Assembly: GCA_002633005.1 (NCBI GenBank)
Contig: NMRA01000192.1
Span: 149,375 to 210,511 of the forward strand
Direction: 5' to 3'
Length of the DNA: 61,137 nt
From: Phoronis australis
Taxonomy: Eukaryota > Phoronida > Phoronidae
Part shown: one piece after another, positions 35,126 to 49,096 of the stretch
Layout of the letters: every line of letters starts with the position of its first letter
How positions within the stretch are numbered: the stretch's first letter is position 1
The notes under the pieces: generated by a model
Told to the model about the DNA's origin: nothing
Database searches by the model: none
The model's input: the letters and a program-made list of their open reading frames with translations, nothing else
Translations under genes and position numbers: made by a program

Positions 35126-36596
35126 GAAAGAAAAACAGTGCATACCCACTCATTTTCAACATAGTGGATTGAAAAATGGGGACTCATTTGCAGATTGATT
35201 CTGTGAAACTTTCACGCTTTGCGAAAGCGGTGTTCCAGAAAAAAAACATTTTACCGAAGAAAACGCTTTTTGAGAAAATAACTCACTAAAGGTACCATTT
35301 CGGGGAATAACTGCCGTAAAAATGAATCCGGGTCACGTCCAATAAACCTCGCGTACCCCAAATACTCTGTACCTGTTACGCTGGGTTACATCTGTCCTGG
35401 AATCGACTGAACGTAGAGTACCCCCACTCAACAGTTATCGGAATTTTAATAATTCCACTTTCTACCATCGTTGTTTCTACTTTCATTCATGTAAATATTG
35501 TCAGTCTTACTGAGCTTCTTGTTTTTTAAAATACAAATAAGATTTGGGCTTCACTTGGCGAAGTGGTCAGTTTAAATTCTCTTAATCTGAAGTGTCAGAA
35601 TTCGGCAACCGTGATAAAAATCATGTCTTTTACCGCAGCAAAAGTTTTCTGTCTGTTCAGTCTATCGACCACCGACAACCGGGGCTTCTTAGGCGTGAGT
35701 TTTTGCATTCACAGAGTGATTCTATGCTTCAAATGTAGGACTTCATTATTATTTGACACGATATCGTCGAAAACAGGATTGTTCTNAGCAGGTCCTCACA
35801 CTTGCTGTTTATCACCTATCTCTTGGATCTGAATGTATAAACACTGAAGTGAATTGAAGAAGCGAAAGAAATTACAGTTTAGAGCCAATCATAGAAAAAA
35901 AGAAACACAAGTTATGAGTAGGCCCTAAGTAATGAAACACATGCAGGACAATTTCGGTTATAGTTTGATAGGTGGGTCCCACACTCAAAATTCATTTGAG
36001 AACCAGTTACTACTACTGAATAACGGGCGTAATTCATTGGGAGTAACTCAGTAACTGGCTCCTGCTAAAATCAAGTACTAGTTAACTAGTACCCATCATC
36101 CCGGCCATATGTAACGGATTACCACAATTTTGCTTTGAGTAATCAAATAAAACCTTGAAACTTAAAGGTAAGACAAGTTCAAATCACTCTGCCAACATCA
36201 ATGGTTGACAGGCAGCATTTTCACAAAAAGAATTCTTTGTATCACTCGTATATCTCACCTGTCTTTATCAGTAGTGGGACTGCAAGTCCCGGTTTTTCTG
36301 CAGCGCAAAAAGCTCCTCTGATCCTCTTTTTAGGGACTGCAGCCGGCATATCTTGTTTTGTAGTTACTTGACACAGCACTACCCTCAGAGGTATTAACTA
36401 TGGGAAATCTATATGAACTACACGATCAGATAAAATATCTTGTCTCTGCGACCGCTGACCACGAGTATCAGCCATATTCCTTTTTTCCCACACACACCCG
36501 CTAGACGTCTCTACGGTCCATGGAACAACAATGGCCGCCAGTGGCCGTCCAATAGGATTTCGCTAGCTGAAACGTCTCCCTCTCTACGGTCTCTGG
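35126..36596. other. Intergenic, no gene seen
   Basis: No supported gene. A single N at 35786 marks another join and interrupts one short open frame (35563-35832). Confidence 0.45.
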
Positions 36597-36918
36597 CTTG
36601 AACAATGTATCAAAATGTCCCAGGGTTGATCAAGTTTTGTAAGGCCAAAACAATAAAATACAGAGCGATAATTGATGCTGGGTTCTTAGCGTTTTACGTG
36701 AACAACCTCATTTTAAATGTAATCAAGTTACAAAAACATTCGTTTAAAAAGTGTAGAATGTCCAACATTGGGGCATTCAGAACAAAAAATGAAAAAGACC
36801 ATCCTAGAGATTTTTTAAATTTTTCACATAACCAAAATATATCTACAAACATATATTTCAATGTCCACAGCCCTACAAACTGTCTCGTAGAAGCACTTGA
36901 GTGGCACCCACTTTCAAC
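36597..36918 (+). repeat. Repeat fragment, copy 2, with 106-residue open frame
   Basis: The first 120 bases match 31776-31900. An open frame (36605-36925) runs on beyond the shared part, but copy 1 does not keep it for long, so a protein is not supported. It stops where the TIR element at 36921 begins. Confidence 0.55.
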
Positions 36919-36920
36919 AC

Positions 36921-38293
36921 TATAGACCTAATTCACGCGGCGGACATTAAAAACCAAAGCGAGGCTCACTGCGATAAACAAAGCGGAAGTCGACTTTGCG
37001 TGAGTTAAATGGCCGGTCTTTCGAATCCAACCTGGATATTAGATCTCAAAAATGTGTCGATAACTAACCACAGAGACGTAGAAAAATACTTCACAGAACA
37101 AGTTGATGCACCAAAGAATTGTTTGACGAAAGGATGTAAGTTTTTTTTCGAAATATAAAAAGTAAATATGACCAAATTGCGGCGATCGTAATGTTACGGA
37201 TTAGGTATTATGGTGAATGCAGGGTTATGTTTCTCCTTGTAAGTTGTTGATAATGCTTTCCACATGAACCAGGTCATCTGCTCATCTTGTTGACGAGTTG
37301 AAGATATATCCGACAGTGGTGGCTCATCGCCATTTTGCTGTCATGTGCACCTGGTTTCATTTGTTGATCAAAAATATTAACAGCAAGCCGCCTAGGTCGT
37401 GATGAAGTAGGGACTACCGGAACTAACAGTTGATTTGTCATTGATCTGAAGGAATAATTGATGTTATTGAATGTATTTTTGTTAACATAAAAACCAGGCT
37501 CGTAATTGAAAATACAAATTATTTGACCATCAATTCTGTTTTCTTGATTTTAATAATTCTTACGTCTATTTCATGTGTTAGGATTCAAATATCAATCTGG
37601 AAAAAGTTGAATTTTAAAATTAAAACACCTAATTCGTTCGTCGAAAGCATAACCTCGTTTTAGAACTCAATTTCAGTTAACTGGACAGACCAAGCATAGT
37701 TGTATCATGTTTCTTTCGGGGCCTCGTTCATCAGAAGAGAAAGGTGCCTGTGCCCTCTGAGAGGGGAATTTTTTCGCCGAGTGAGGGGAAACTCTACCTC
37801 CCGATCACCATCTATAGCACCCCCGCCCTCACTGGCTCTGTCTCAAGTAGCATTTTGTGCTCTTTCAAATTGTCACCTGTGTGGTTACAGGCGATTTGAA
37901 CTTCGCTGGAGAGAAATTTTCAAGGCACTTGGGGAATTTCTAGGCCTCTTGGGGGAATTGCGTGTGATCTTTTAATATTTTTGAGAGGGGAATAGGGCCT
38001 GGCTGGCCGAAGATTCTCCGGTCGTTGAAATGAAGCTCGGCAACCGAGATGCGACAAAATATGACCTAACGTTTCGAAAACATAAATTTTACAGTGACAT
38101 ATTTTCCTTCGTCGCGGCGTATGGCAACGACTCAACGCTTCCGAATCTCAACGTCCTTAGGGATTGTAAAACAGACAGTTGAATGTCCGTATTTTTCTAA
38201 GCCGTTCGAGCAACTCTGCCGATAAGCCAACGGAGCTATCGTAGCGAGCCTCGTTTTGGAACGCGCCTCCTGTCGGCGTGAATTAGGTCTATA
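36921..38293. mobile_element. TIR DNA transposon (about 1.37 kb)
   Basis: Perfect 18-base terminal inverted repeats, TATAGACCTAATTCACGC, lie at 36921-36938 and (complement) 38276-38293. Weaker similarity continues inward (GCGAGGCTCACTGCGATA versus GCGAGGCTCGCTACGATA). The superfamily is not determined. The interior carries one candidate short exon (37009-37134) but no recognisable transposase. Confidence 0.75.
37009..37134 (+). CDS. Candidate first exon inside the TIR element
   Basis: An ATG at 37009 opens a 42-codon frame (MAGLSNPTWILDLKNVSI and onward to NCLTKG), which ends at a consensus donor, GTAAGT (37135 or adjacent). The sequence WILDLKN...HRDVEKYF vaguely recalls the N-termini of YqaJ-type transposon proteins; this is a weak impression only. 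No following exon was found within the element. Confidence 0.3.
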
Positions 38294-41200
38294 AAAAGTG
38301 TTTCCGGATTTATGTCCCCTCTCACGTGATGAATGCAGCGAAATTATCAGTTGTATCAATTTTATTTGGTAGTCCTCATGTCCCACTTCGTAATCCCATT
38401 ATGTGTTTTCTCTCATTGCATGCAACCTATCTGTTTCTTATGTAGGAAAATTGATGTTTTCGGTATGCAAAAACGTATCATTTTCTTCCTAAGCCTTTGA
38501 AGGCCTACACGTAAAAAACTAAGAGGTCAATAAGTGCAAAATTGGTGATTTTTGTACCAGAGCCACACCACGATCACATGCACAAAGTTTGAGCTGAATC
38601 TGAAAGATGATCCCCTAGAGCGATTTTGTTTTATTTCTATTGATTTTCTTGTGGAATGGCTCTTAAATATCTATTCTCCGTGATTCTTGTGACCATAACT
38701 TATTTTAATTAGCGCTGCAGATGACAGGTGAAATTACATACTTTTTATCCAATTGGATCTTTGACCATTCCGCTGTCTACCACGTAAACACATTATATAG
38801 TGATTTGCGTCGTACCTACATCATTCAATAATAGTTTATAAAGCGATTAATTTATCATGATCTTCAAAAACTTTCGACTGATGACCTATTGCAAAGAGAC
38901 AAGCTAGAATTACGGATAACTGTTTCGTATTATGTGTGTTTTACGTTGATTATTTTCCTGATTAATGTAATAATTTACACTTTGCAATACGCACCCTGGT
39001 CCATTAAACAAGATATTTTTAGAAGTGAAATGAAAAGTACATATAATTAGCTACCAGCGTATGACAAATATTGACGCAAAACACTTCACATGCAAAACAT
39101 TTCCAAAATGGTGTATCAGATAAGGTGGCGGTCAGTACCGGTCAAAAATGCTTAAAAATACAATGCAATCCTTAGATCCGACCGTAGAACTGTAGACTTA
39201 GAATGCCACATGTATTCTTTTTTAGAGCTTGCGATCCAGAAAAGAAGCTGCGAGAGTTTGCATTGTAAATTTCGGGTTGTCTGCTCGACTGAGTTTTGAT
39301 CGAGAGTTGTTCATTTTTTCCGGTGGCCTACGGTAACATCATGGCATTGCATAGCAATGACTGAGAAATCTTCCGCCATTTCAGGTAGCCCTCAAACATA
39401 CCAAAATTGCAAGAAAATAAAATGATTGGATGGTATGTCCTCTGGACCACATTTGTAGAATCTGAAATAAATTTTCAGTCGTCGCTTTAAATATAAAACG
39501 TTGTGCATACGCTAAATCTTGTCAACAGCCCTCCTTAAGAAATATACATAGGAACGGACTATTAGCAGTTTAAATTAGGGGAGAGAAGTACATAATTTGC
39601 CGATAGCCTATTGCAGTGTATGTGATTTGTTACTGCCAAATACCAGCGTTATTGGTGAACAATTTTCCACGTCCCTCGAGATTTCACTGAAAATGGATAA
39701 ACGGATCCGCGTTCAGTTGTGTAAGAAAAAATTGTTACCGGTCGGTTTTTGGAAGTTGCATTCCCTTGGGGAGAGCTCATAATTGGTAGGAAGTTCATTT
39801 TCCAATTCGGGGTGATGCTGGGAACATTTTTAAGAGAAAAGCTGCGAACTCAGCAGCGATTTGTTTCATTCCTTGAGTAATTTGCAAGGTGATAATGTTT
39901 ACTACGGTATCAGATTTTGTTGCCTAGAGATGAAAACAAACGGGCAGAATTAAGATATTCAATTCCAAAGACCCATGGTGTACATAATAGGCTTCTAATA
40001 GCTCCATCCTCTTTCATCTTATTTCACTGTTACGTAGGAATAAATTCCGTTCAGTACGTACTGGCAAACATGTGAAGATTTGTGAAAAAACGCTTTGCCA
40101 GCTCGCTTCTATAAGGCTAGCACCAAGGAGTGTACGAAGAATAGGAGAGTTCACTCCGCCATCTTGCCATTCACCGCAATGGTTATCGGTCGAAAAACTA
40201 GCGCCCCATGTGGCGAATAAGCAACATTAATTTAGCGGTGCAGTCCGAATCATGTAAACACTGATAAATTCAACTTTCATGATGTTCGGCGTGCAATACA
40301 ATTACTGTGTGATTGAAAATTTGTAAAACACGTAAACTAACATCCACTTATAATCGAATGAGAATGAAAATGTGTGTTTTAATCAGTATTAAAGTGTATT
40401 TGCTTTCATTCTCTTGAAGCTCCCTTCAAAAGCAGCCATCAAGGTTTTGATTCATGTTTGAGTTTTTATAATAAAGCAAATTACCGTTCCTCGTAACATT
40501 TCATACCTTTATAATTTTAGTGATTGCTCCTGGGGGTTCAAGGGGGTTGCCGCCAGGTGCCAGCAAAAGGGTACAAGGGAGAAGTGCAAACCAGGTGGGC
40601 GCCAAGCGGGTGTTGATCGCCTCTCAGGGGGGCACATGGGAGGAGTGCTTAACTGGATCCTTATGAAACGACAAAATGATACGTCTGGGGTTTTCGTGGA
40701 TTAACAGTACAAAATGCCCTCTTCCCCATTGTTCTCGCGTTTCCTACTTGACCGTTGCTTATTCACCACTTGGCGGCGGTAGTAGTAGCGGACGCATCCA
40801 GTGATGTGTACAGCACCAGACAAAATCTTATGCGACCTATACAGTGCCCCTTAAATCACTTTAGTGTTGTCCGTTTTGCTAGTAGTCTACGTAGTTCCAG
40901 TCGTCTAGTACGTCACATGCCTAGAGCTTAATATCGAAACACCCGTCTTTCACTCACGTGATCACTGCACAACTCACAACATCGATTAACTATTGCCACT
41001 TGTGTTTTAACTAAATTGTCACCATCAATTTAACTATTGTCACCAGCCATTTAGCTTTATCTTCATGAGACACTTTTTCACAAGAGCAACGCCCGTAACC
41101 ATGTATTGAAACGATGGTGCGAAATATGAAATTGGTAGACCTCTGACTCAGTCCCGCGGGACATTTTATTCCTACTATAATGGGTAACAAATTTCCCACC

Positions 41201-44200
41201 TCCCCGCGGTCGATAACAATTTTCCACCCTCCTCCAATAACCTTACCACCGCCGATTTTACACCACCCTTCCTCGGTCGCCACCTGTTTTTTAGCCTAAT
41301 GCATTTGAAGGCAGAGCTCATGCGTGCCGTGGCAGAACGGAGATTTCCATGCTGCAAAAAGGGACTTCTATTTTATACGGATGTTCCATATAAAAATGCG
41401 TTCATGCTTCAACGAAATTCATGGCGCCTTCCGTATGCAGGTTCGAAGGCTAATGTGTAAGGACGTCCCTTTGCTGAATGGTACAATGTTATTGTATCTT
41501 TGACTATAGTAGTAGGGTGTGGTCGACTACTTGACAAGCATTCTTTCCAAAGTAAAAATATCCTTGTGAAATGAACCAAAATTCTCTTCGACAGTAGTTT
41601 CATCTATGTTTTTCACCATTCACCGACAAAATATGCAATGTGTATTGCTTGTGAGGCAAAAAATCCGATTCGTTTTAAATTCCCACCACAGTCTGCACAA
41701 CGAAGGTAAATAAAGAAGCATTCAGCTCCTGCAGTACATGTATTGCTGCAGTTCAAGCCTAGAGACTAAAGGCTGTGTTTACTATGCGCATGTGACTGCC
41801 TTATTATGGACCGGGGGTTCTCGACTATATTTTGACGAGGGACTGTTGGAAAATCGGGATACCTACCTACTTACAGGATGGATTCGAAAAAAAGGTTTCA
41901 TTTAAGCGCACAATTTCTTAAGATTTTTATCATCAAAAAAACGACGCTTTTGATGGGGGTTAATTTCAGAAACTTGGCCCATTCGTATGGGTTCTTGGAG
42001 GGCTGAATTTTTAAACCAAAAAACTGAAACATTTTAATAAGAGATGTTGGAAAAATACGTACATTTTCGAAAAGGTAAACATAAAGATATTATTAAAACC
42101 TTCTGTTGCTTTGGGTATTAAGAAAAAAGGAGATTCGAGCTCCCAAAGTGCGACATGTTTCATACACGCGTTCTTTTTTTCGGAGAGGCACCACCGTTTC
42201 GTAGAGATTTTTTTTTCAGAAAGTGCATTTTTGTTGGGGAAACAAGTAGTGAAAAAGTCACCATCCGGGCAGCACGTCCCTCATTGCACTTCTAGATTGG
42301 AGTACCCCACGGGGTTATTGTCCCAAGGGTTCCTTGACCTTATAATCACTTGGGAATACGGCTGCTTCACCGGTTCTACCCGGATTTTTGACAACCCTGG
42401 ATAACCCTTGATATTGTAATGAAAACTGATAAGCTCAGCATACTAAAAACAGGTACTTTGTGTGCAGTCTGCTTTCAACCAAAAATTCAGCATTATTGAA
42501 TGCCAAATTTTCCACTCCTCGAGGTTATCATTGAATTGATTGAGCCTAGGAGATAACGTCGTCAGGAGGAACATTTGCTATTATCAACAAGCATTCCGTC
42601 AAAAGAAACGAAGTTTTGATTGAAATCAATTATCTCTTTAATATTTGGACTTTTTTTACCCACAGTCTAAACGGAGACTTGCGACCAACCCCACGTTTTA
42701 GAGTAAGTCTTCGTTTAGATTCTAAGTTAAAAGACGTTGTACGCGATAGCTCTGACATGAAGCAAAATTAAGTCTATCCTGTAATTAGCGTTGCTGGTTT
42801 ATGATTTGAGGCATGTGCTGGGGGGACAACAAATTTGAAGCAGCCCACGACTCCCAACTACAATTGACTGAACCGATTACTCTAATCGTTTCAAACGTTC
42901 AAAGAACTTTTATGTATCGCAACACTCTACACTCGTTCTCTCTATCTGTTTACCAACTGAAATTCGTACAATCCAATAGTCCAGTAGCCAGAAATGGTTG
43001 CCTAGAAATATTTATTAGTTTAAGGTTTTTGTTTGTTTCATGTCTAGGTAGCCCCTCTGAAGCGTTTTAGTTGGGTTGTAATCTTGACAACTTTGAGCAT
43101 TTTTCAAAAATGCAAATTATTCAAGATTCCGTTTTTGCTTATAACTTCCTAATGAGGTGCTGCAGGTTAATTATTTTGATGTTTTCACTCATAGGTCGTG
43201 TTTGTATGGCCAGTGAACATGATGGAGCTACTTTAAGGTAAATGCATTGAGAATTTGCCTAAATTATGCAAACTGAGGCACGCATTCTTGAAAATTGTAC
43301 TTGTGTTTAATGTTGCGATATCAGACACCACAAGTAAATGATATTGATATCTGCACCCATATTTCTGTGGTCCATTAATTAAATGAAAGCAGGTTGTTGC
43401 ACGATAAATTTTCAAAACTTATATAAATAAAGTCGTCATTATTTAAAATAACATTTTTGTTGATAGATTTCTTCGGATATTACATATACATTATTTTGAG
43501 TTTGTAGGTCATTATATCATAAATTTACATTATCTATGTGACTTGTGACCACCGAGAGTAATGAGTCTCATCGCGTTGGCTTCATGACTCTGAATGGTTT
43601 GACTAAGGTCGATAGACATTATATGACTGTACCAACAAGCCGAAACAAGATCTAAAATCATTTTAAGAAGTGAAAGCAATGACACCATGTACCAAGATAT
43701 TCATTATGCATATCTTTTACTTTCATATGTGATTTACGTTACAGTTTCAGCATCAAGCTTGACAAACTTGAAAGACTTGCTTGGACACTTTCCAAAGCCG
43801 ACAAGTGATACACAACCTGACATATTTCAAGTACTGGTTTTTATAAGTTTACCAAACGTTTATTTGTGGAAAAGTTACGATATTTGTCAGAAGGATTTAT
43901 AGATATCAGTTCAGTTTGCCTGACGTACATGTTTTCAATTATACTGCTCAGTGCATAACCATTGTTAGCTGGCTGAAAAAACTAAATTCGAAACAGGCCT
44001 TTTATTCTCATCGAATCTAACCCATAAAATTCTTTACCGTGAAAGGGTTCTATTTCCGCATTGCCAGAGACTTGAGTTGATAACGGAAGTGTCATGCTAT
44101 AACATTAAAAAATATTATGAGAATAAAAAAACACAAATCGGTTTTCGTTTTTAGCCAGCTATGAAGGTCGAAATTAAACTTTAATCTCGCAAGCATATTT

Positions 44201-45708
44201 TTGTTTCTAACAATTGAAACTTGTAATAAAAGTAAGAATTGAAAACTTTTCACAGGTTTAAAACAAACAAAATTCGAACCCCGATATCAGATTGTGTGCT
44301 TCTGTGCGTCGGCAGGATGCAAATTAGAGTAGTGGTTTGAATGTTCAGAGCTTTCTCTTCCGGTTGTGGCTAAGTGTTTCACATTCCATTGACGTTTATG
44401 AGCAGTAGCACGACTTAGGCATTTCAATGGCGAGTTTTCAAAAATCAACCAAAAAACCTTGCAACTCCATATGAAAAAAATGGGATACCTGGATTGGAAA
44501 AAGCGGAACATCCGCAGATGAATCGGGGTGTATGTGAAAACGCAAAATGGGAGTACCGGGCAAACATTCGAAAAGCGGGACTGTCCCACCAAATACGGGA
44601 CAGCTGGCAAGCACAATGTCATGACCCCGTGCCTTACTGGTCTAAGCCCATGGATTTGTAAATGAACCTAAAATGTAGCATGTTGTATTATAAGATAACC
44701 AATTACAGACAATGAGAACTTTTATTACCTATATTAGACTACTGGTAATCTTGTTCAAGAACACATGCGTAAACAACAAAGAAATTAAAAAAAAGAAAAT
44801 ATTAAGAACTGTAAAACTTTAAAACAGATGAAAATTGGTAAAATCTTATTGCACCTGTAAAATTATGACAGAGTTGAATAGAAACGTGTTTTTAGATTTT
44901 ATATTGTATTATACTACATCGTATTGGTAATGTTAGAATAGAAATTTAAAAAATGTAACAGTTTTGTGTAGATATTTAAATTAATGGCATTACATTATCG
45001 GGCATTGTTATACTGATGCTGTCAGAATGAAAACGTTCTTGAAATTAAGTAGTTTCAAATTTAGCGTTGCAGTTTAGGTTTTCGCAGAAGAAACATACAA
45101 TAAGTGACGCTCACTGGTATGATCAACGTAAATGAAAAATTCATTATGGTTCACAAAAATTGTGCTCACTGAAAATTGAAAATCATCGTAACTACAAATG
45201 TTATTAAACAGTCAACTTTTATCGTTCTTGTTTCAACAAACTCACCTTAAATATCTGCGACAGCCCCCTTTCAGTGCGTAACGGAATCCCACACTACTCA
45301 CAAGCCATCATGTCCAGAAGTCATCTTGCTTGTACCAGTTTACTGGTCGTAATAGCGGATTTTCCATATTGACGCTCTCTAGAATACTGAGAGCACGAAA
45401 GCGACTTCCGCTTGATCTCCACTATGATTCGGTGGACAGAAATTCAATTACTACATAGGTTCATTAATTTAAAACGAAAAAATAAATCCTACTGTCAGTC
45501 TCTCCAATTGTTTCATTACGTTTTAACCCAAACTTAAAAGTTCATTCGTTTATTTTAGCTTTTCGACATAGACCGTGATTAAAATTCTCCCGCTGTATCA
45601 GTCACAGCCGATGGTGGCCATTCTTCGCAATCGGAAATGTTTGTCATCCGTGGATATTTCACGAGGTTTGTCTTTAGAAAGATATTAAAACGCTGTTTAC
45701 ATCAGTGG
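38294..45708. other. Long intergenic stretch, no supported gene
   Basis: The longest open frames (for example 42111-42404 plus, 97 residues, and 44287-44622 minus, 111 residues) lack any motif or splice context. A short inverted match occurs between about 40203-40225 (GTGGCGAATAAGCAAC) and about 40753-40778. About 40530-40660 is locally G-rich. Confidence 0.45.
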
Positions 45709-46465
45709 GTTGAAACCTCCCGTCAGTGGGATCTGTAGGTGGCGCTGAACCCCTGCCCACCAAAGACCGAATCGTTGTCTGTTGGGATAGTGAATTTCAA
45801 AATAGCGCGACTATTTCGAAAATCAGCTATTGAATTATCCGCCGTAATGACTTCACTGCTAACATTTTCAAGATGTTAGCTCCTCTAAAATCCAGCTACG
45901 GTCCCCTTAACTCCATTCCGTGGTACTGCAAATCCCTAGACTCACACCCTAAACTCCACACGCACACCAAAAATGATCCATACGCGCGATGAGCTAACTC
46001 CATTCCCAGGGACTACATTCCATGGTGGTACCCCAACTTCGCAGCTAGACTTTTGAATCTTGTCCCCGGGACTGGATTTCTGTATGCATTTTGGCACTTG
46101 TGTGGAATTCAGGGATTTTTTGGGGGTTGTTGGTACGGGTTGGCATTTTGGGGGATTCTAACTGGAATACAGAGGTGTTTCCATGGATAGTGTTCACACC
46201 TGTTGATAGCAATATACAAAGTAATTAAATAAACATTGTTCTTTGTAATCAGTTGCAACTGTTTAAATAACGTACATACTCTAGCTGTAATTATGACAGC
46301 AAGAAATGTGCTAATAACGTTATTTATATCACTAGGTTGAAACCTCCCGTCTGCATTACATAATATCTGTAGGTGGCGCTGAACGCTTATCCATCAAAGA
46401 CGTGATCGCCGTCTGGTGGGATAGTGAATTTCAATATGGCGCGGCTATTTCGAAAGTCAGATATT
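45709..46465. repeat. Pair of about 120-bp direct repeats
   Basis: 45709-45830 and 46335-46465 share TTGAAACCTCCCGTC, TCTGTAGGTGGCGCTGAAC and GGGATAGTGAATTTCAA in order. They are separated by about 0.5 kb of unrelated sequence. They could be ends of a decayed element or two copies of one short repeat. Confidence 0.7.
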
Positions 46466-47574
46466 CGAGTATGAGGATGTAAGCTGTGTAGTTTGTCCAG
46501 GTTGTTTATACATTGTTTTGACCGTTTCAATTGCGCGCGTGGTGCGTTTACTCTCACTAAAAAGTCATTGTGATTTCGCAGTGTTAAAAGCGAGACACAG
46601 CAAAGCTTTTAAAGGGCTGCGCTTTTTCGTGTACAACAAAGTGATATTAAAATGGCGTTCTCCAAAAATTCGGAAATGGCCCTTTAATCTTCAATCTTAT
46701 TAATTTTTTGTCAAAAGGCATGACACTGTTCTTCAGTTTCTATACTTAGGATATGATTGTTGCGCCGATTGGCCAAAGGAAGCATAGTTGACTCGGGTCT
46801 GTACTCCGACTCATTATGAGACCTGCACTCATTGACTAAAAGAAAAAAATAAGAAAAACTCTCGCTCGCATCAACTTCAGACAAGGTAACGTGTTTCTGG
46901 TTTTGTTGTTTTAAGCTGAACGAAGACACGTAAACAAGGGTAAACCAAGCTTTGAAAAGTTATAAAATTCATAATTACCTGTAAAATATGCCCTGGACAA
47001 TGCTCAAAAAGTCCACAGACATTTCTTTCTTTAGCCACTCAAATGGCGATGCACCGTTTAAAAGTGATCGCCATCATGGCGGCGCCATACCTGTGGGTTG
47101 GGTTTGTTTTTCTGGCTGTGTGTGATAAATTTCTTTATCCCACTTAGCTCCGATTCTCGTTTTTTTTCTGTGCTGTTCGCCAATATTCTTTGCCGCCCTC
47201 CTCCCGCCAGTGCAGCAAACCTGTCGCAGTACTGCCCAGGCTACGCCATTGCGTCCTCGTTTGCTTCTCAGTTTATTTTTAAAACCGTAAAGGCGTACTT
47301 TCAAATGTGGAAGCAAATCTTGAATTAACTTTTTGTCTCGATGGTCGTTGCTTCCGAATGATGCATCCCACAAGCGGCTTCTGCAGCCATGTTGTTGGAA
47401 ACGACATATACCAAGCCTTTTAATTGTTCAGTCACGAATTTTCACTGTATGCCACAGCGAGCTTATAAAAAGAGTCGTAGTTTTGTGAACCAGGTTCTGG
47501 CCTTGTTCAGTCTGGTGCAAAGTTGCGGAAGGCATGATGGGGTCTCGTGAAACTGTGCGGACGATATTTTTCCA
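46466..47574. other. Intergenic with one basic open frame
   Basis: A minus-strand frame at 47373-47074 (99 residues) is rich in Lys and Arg (KNKLRSKRGRNG). It could reach a possible donor (GTATGG) near its end. No family was recognised and there is no supporting neighbour exon, so it is not called as a gene. Confidence 0.3.
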
Positions 47575-48130
47575 TATATGGCATTGTGTAGCTTTGATGA
47601 TAACGTGATTACCTCAGAGAGCAACGCCAAAGTTATGACCCAATAACTGAGAAATCTTGGCAAGCGTCCGATGTGTTCGTTAACGAGTTCGGGGCTCAAC
47701 AACGATGCGATTTACATTAAGCTGAATTATTTGTATTTTTCTATCCGAAACTCAAAGCATATACGGACAATATGTTCCAACGAACATTTCTGAGAATACA
47801 ACGTTGACTATACATCGGAATTAGCTGCCTAATATTCAGTGCCTTTGCGCACAGGGCTACCTTAATCGCAAGTGCACGCAGGTCCAAACTTGTCTCTGGA
47901 CAACTAAGTAGTTGAATTATCATCCAAGTGAAGTGCTGCGTGGTTATGGATCGTGTGCGTTACAGTCATGTCTACTTTTCGCATGCGGTCGTCGCGCGAC
48001 GACGCGGTGACGGCTCCAAGATTGTATTCTGAGGGTAACAGACTGTTTTTGTTGGCGAAATTGGATATTCTAACGGACAATTTTTGATTGCCATGAGGCA
48101 ACGTGTTGGACTGTGACACCATTCTTATGT
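47575..48130. repeat. Dispersed repeat, copy 1
   Basis: Shares TCAGAGAGCAACGCC, AACTGAGAAATCTTGGCAAGCG and GTCAAGTCTACTTTTC-like blocks with 54580-54880, in the same order and orientation. The internal spacing is larger here. Confidence 0.55.
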
Positions 48131-49044
48131 TAAGTAGTGAAATCCCTCATCACAGACCCAATACTTTCTCGGCGCAGTAACCGACTAACGTCACCTACAT
48201 AAAAACGCGTGACCATACGTCTGTTTTCTAATCTTTTGAGTTACTTGTTGGGAGATACGGTGGAGGTCATATTAGCCTCGTGGGTCTTTGACCTTGGCAA
48301 GACGATCATGCGATCGACAGTTTCATCGAAACAGGTGCAAAGTCAAACACCATCTTATCACTCACCCTAGTCTCTAATCGGAAAGGCTCCGAAAGGTATG
48401 CACCACTCACTAGTTAAATTGTTGAACTTCGTTCCGTTTAGCAGGCTAAAAATGAAAAACGAATTAAACCTTTTAGTCTCACTATAAAATCGATCTCATA
48501 ACACTACTTGCCCCGATAGGATTCCAATTTCATAATCATCTCATACGTAAGTGCGCCATTTTCGTTGTTGGTTTTTGACTTTGTTGTTGTAACGGAAATA
48601 AAACATTAAAGAATATTGCAGGACCGACTTTAATTGGGACTAATGAGCTTAACTTGAGTTTCTGTTTTTACCCAGCGACACAGAGATAAACGCAGGTTTC
48701 ATCTGTTACTTCATTGTTTTATCATGCTTACTCCTCATACACCTGAACCTCGTAGCAACGAACATAGTCTAAAACTTTCGTTGTCATAGAGGTTCGCTGG
48801 TCACCAAACCAACACTTTAGAGAACATTGAAACCGTAAAGTACCAGGAGATCTGGCTTTAACGGATGGAACTACATAGGATGTACACCTTCAGTAAAACT
48901 CGTGCTCTTAAGTCGGAGGTTTTTTTGCACTTGATATTGTTTCGCAGTGCAATAGTTAGAGATTGTCCTTAATAATTAAGTCCCCCTATTTTACGTTTTC
49001 TACTTCGCGTTGTCCGTTTGCCTTCGTCAACCGTTCTCGGTTTT
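48131..49044. other. Intergenic, no gene seen
   Basis: No supported feature. Confidence 0.4.
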
Positions 49045-49096
49045 GTTGAGTCTGTCCAGCACCAGCATTGCATAGTGCAGCACCAGCAATGCATAG
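49045..49096. repeat. 21-bp minisatellite, left remnant
   Basis: Two or so units of the CAGCA(A/C)CAGCAATGCATAGTG repeat, immediately before the composite element. They match the array after the gap. Confidence 0.7.

Noticed and set aside
47074-47373. Basic 99-residue minus frame as a gene
   Set aside because: No family recognised and no partner exon; composition alone is not enough.
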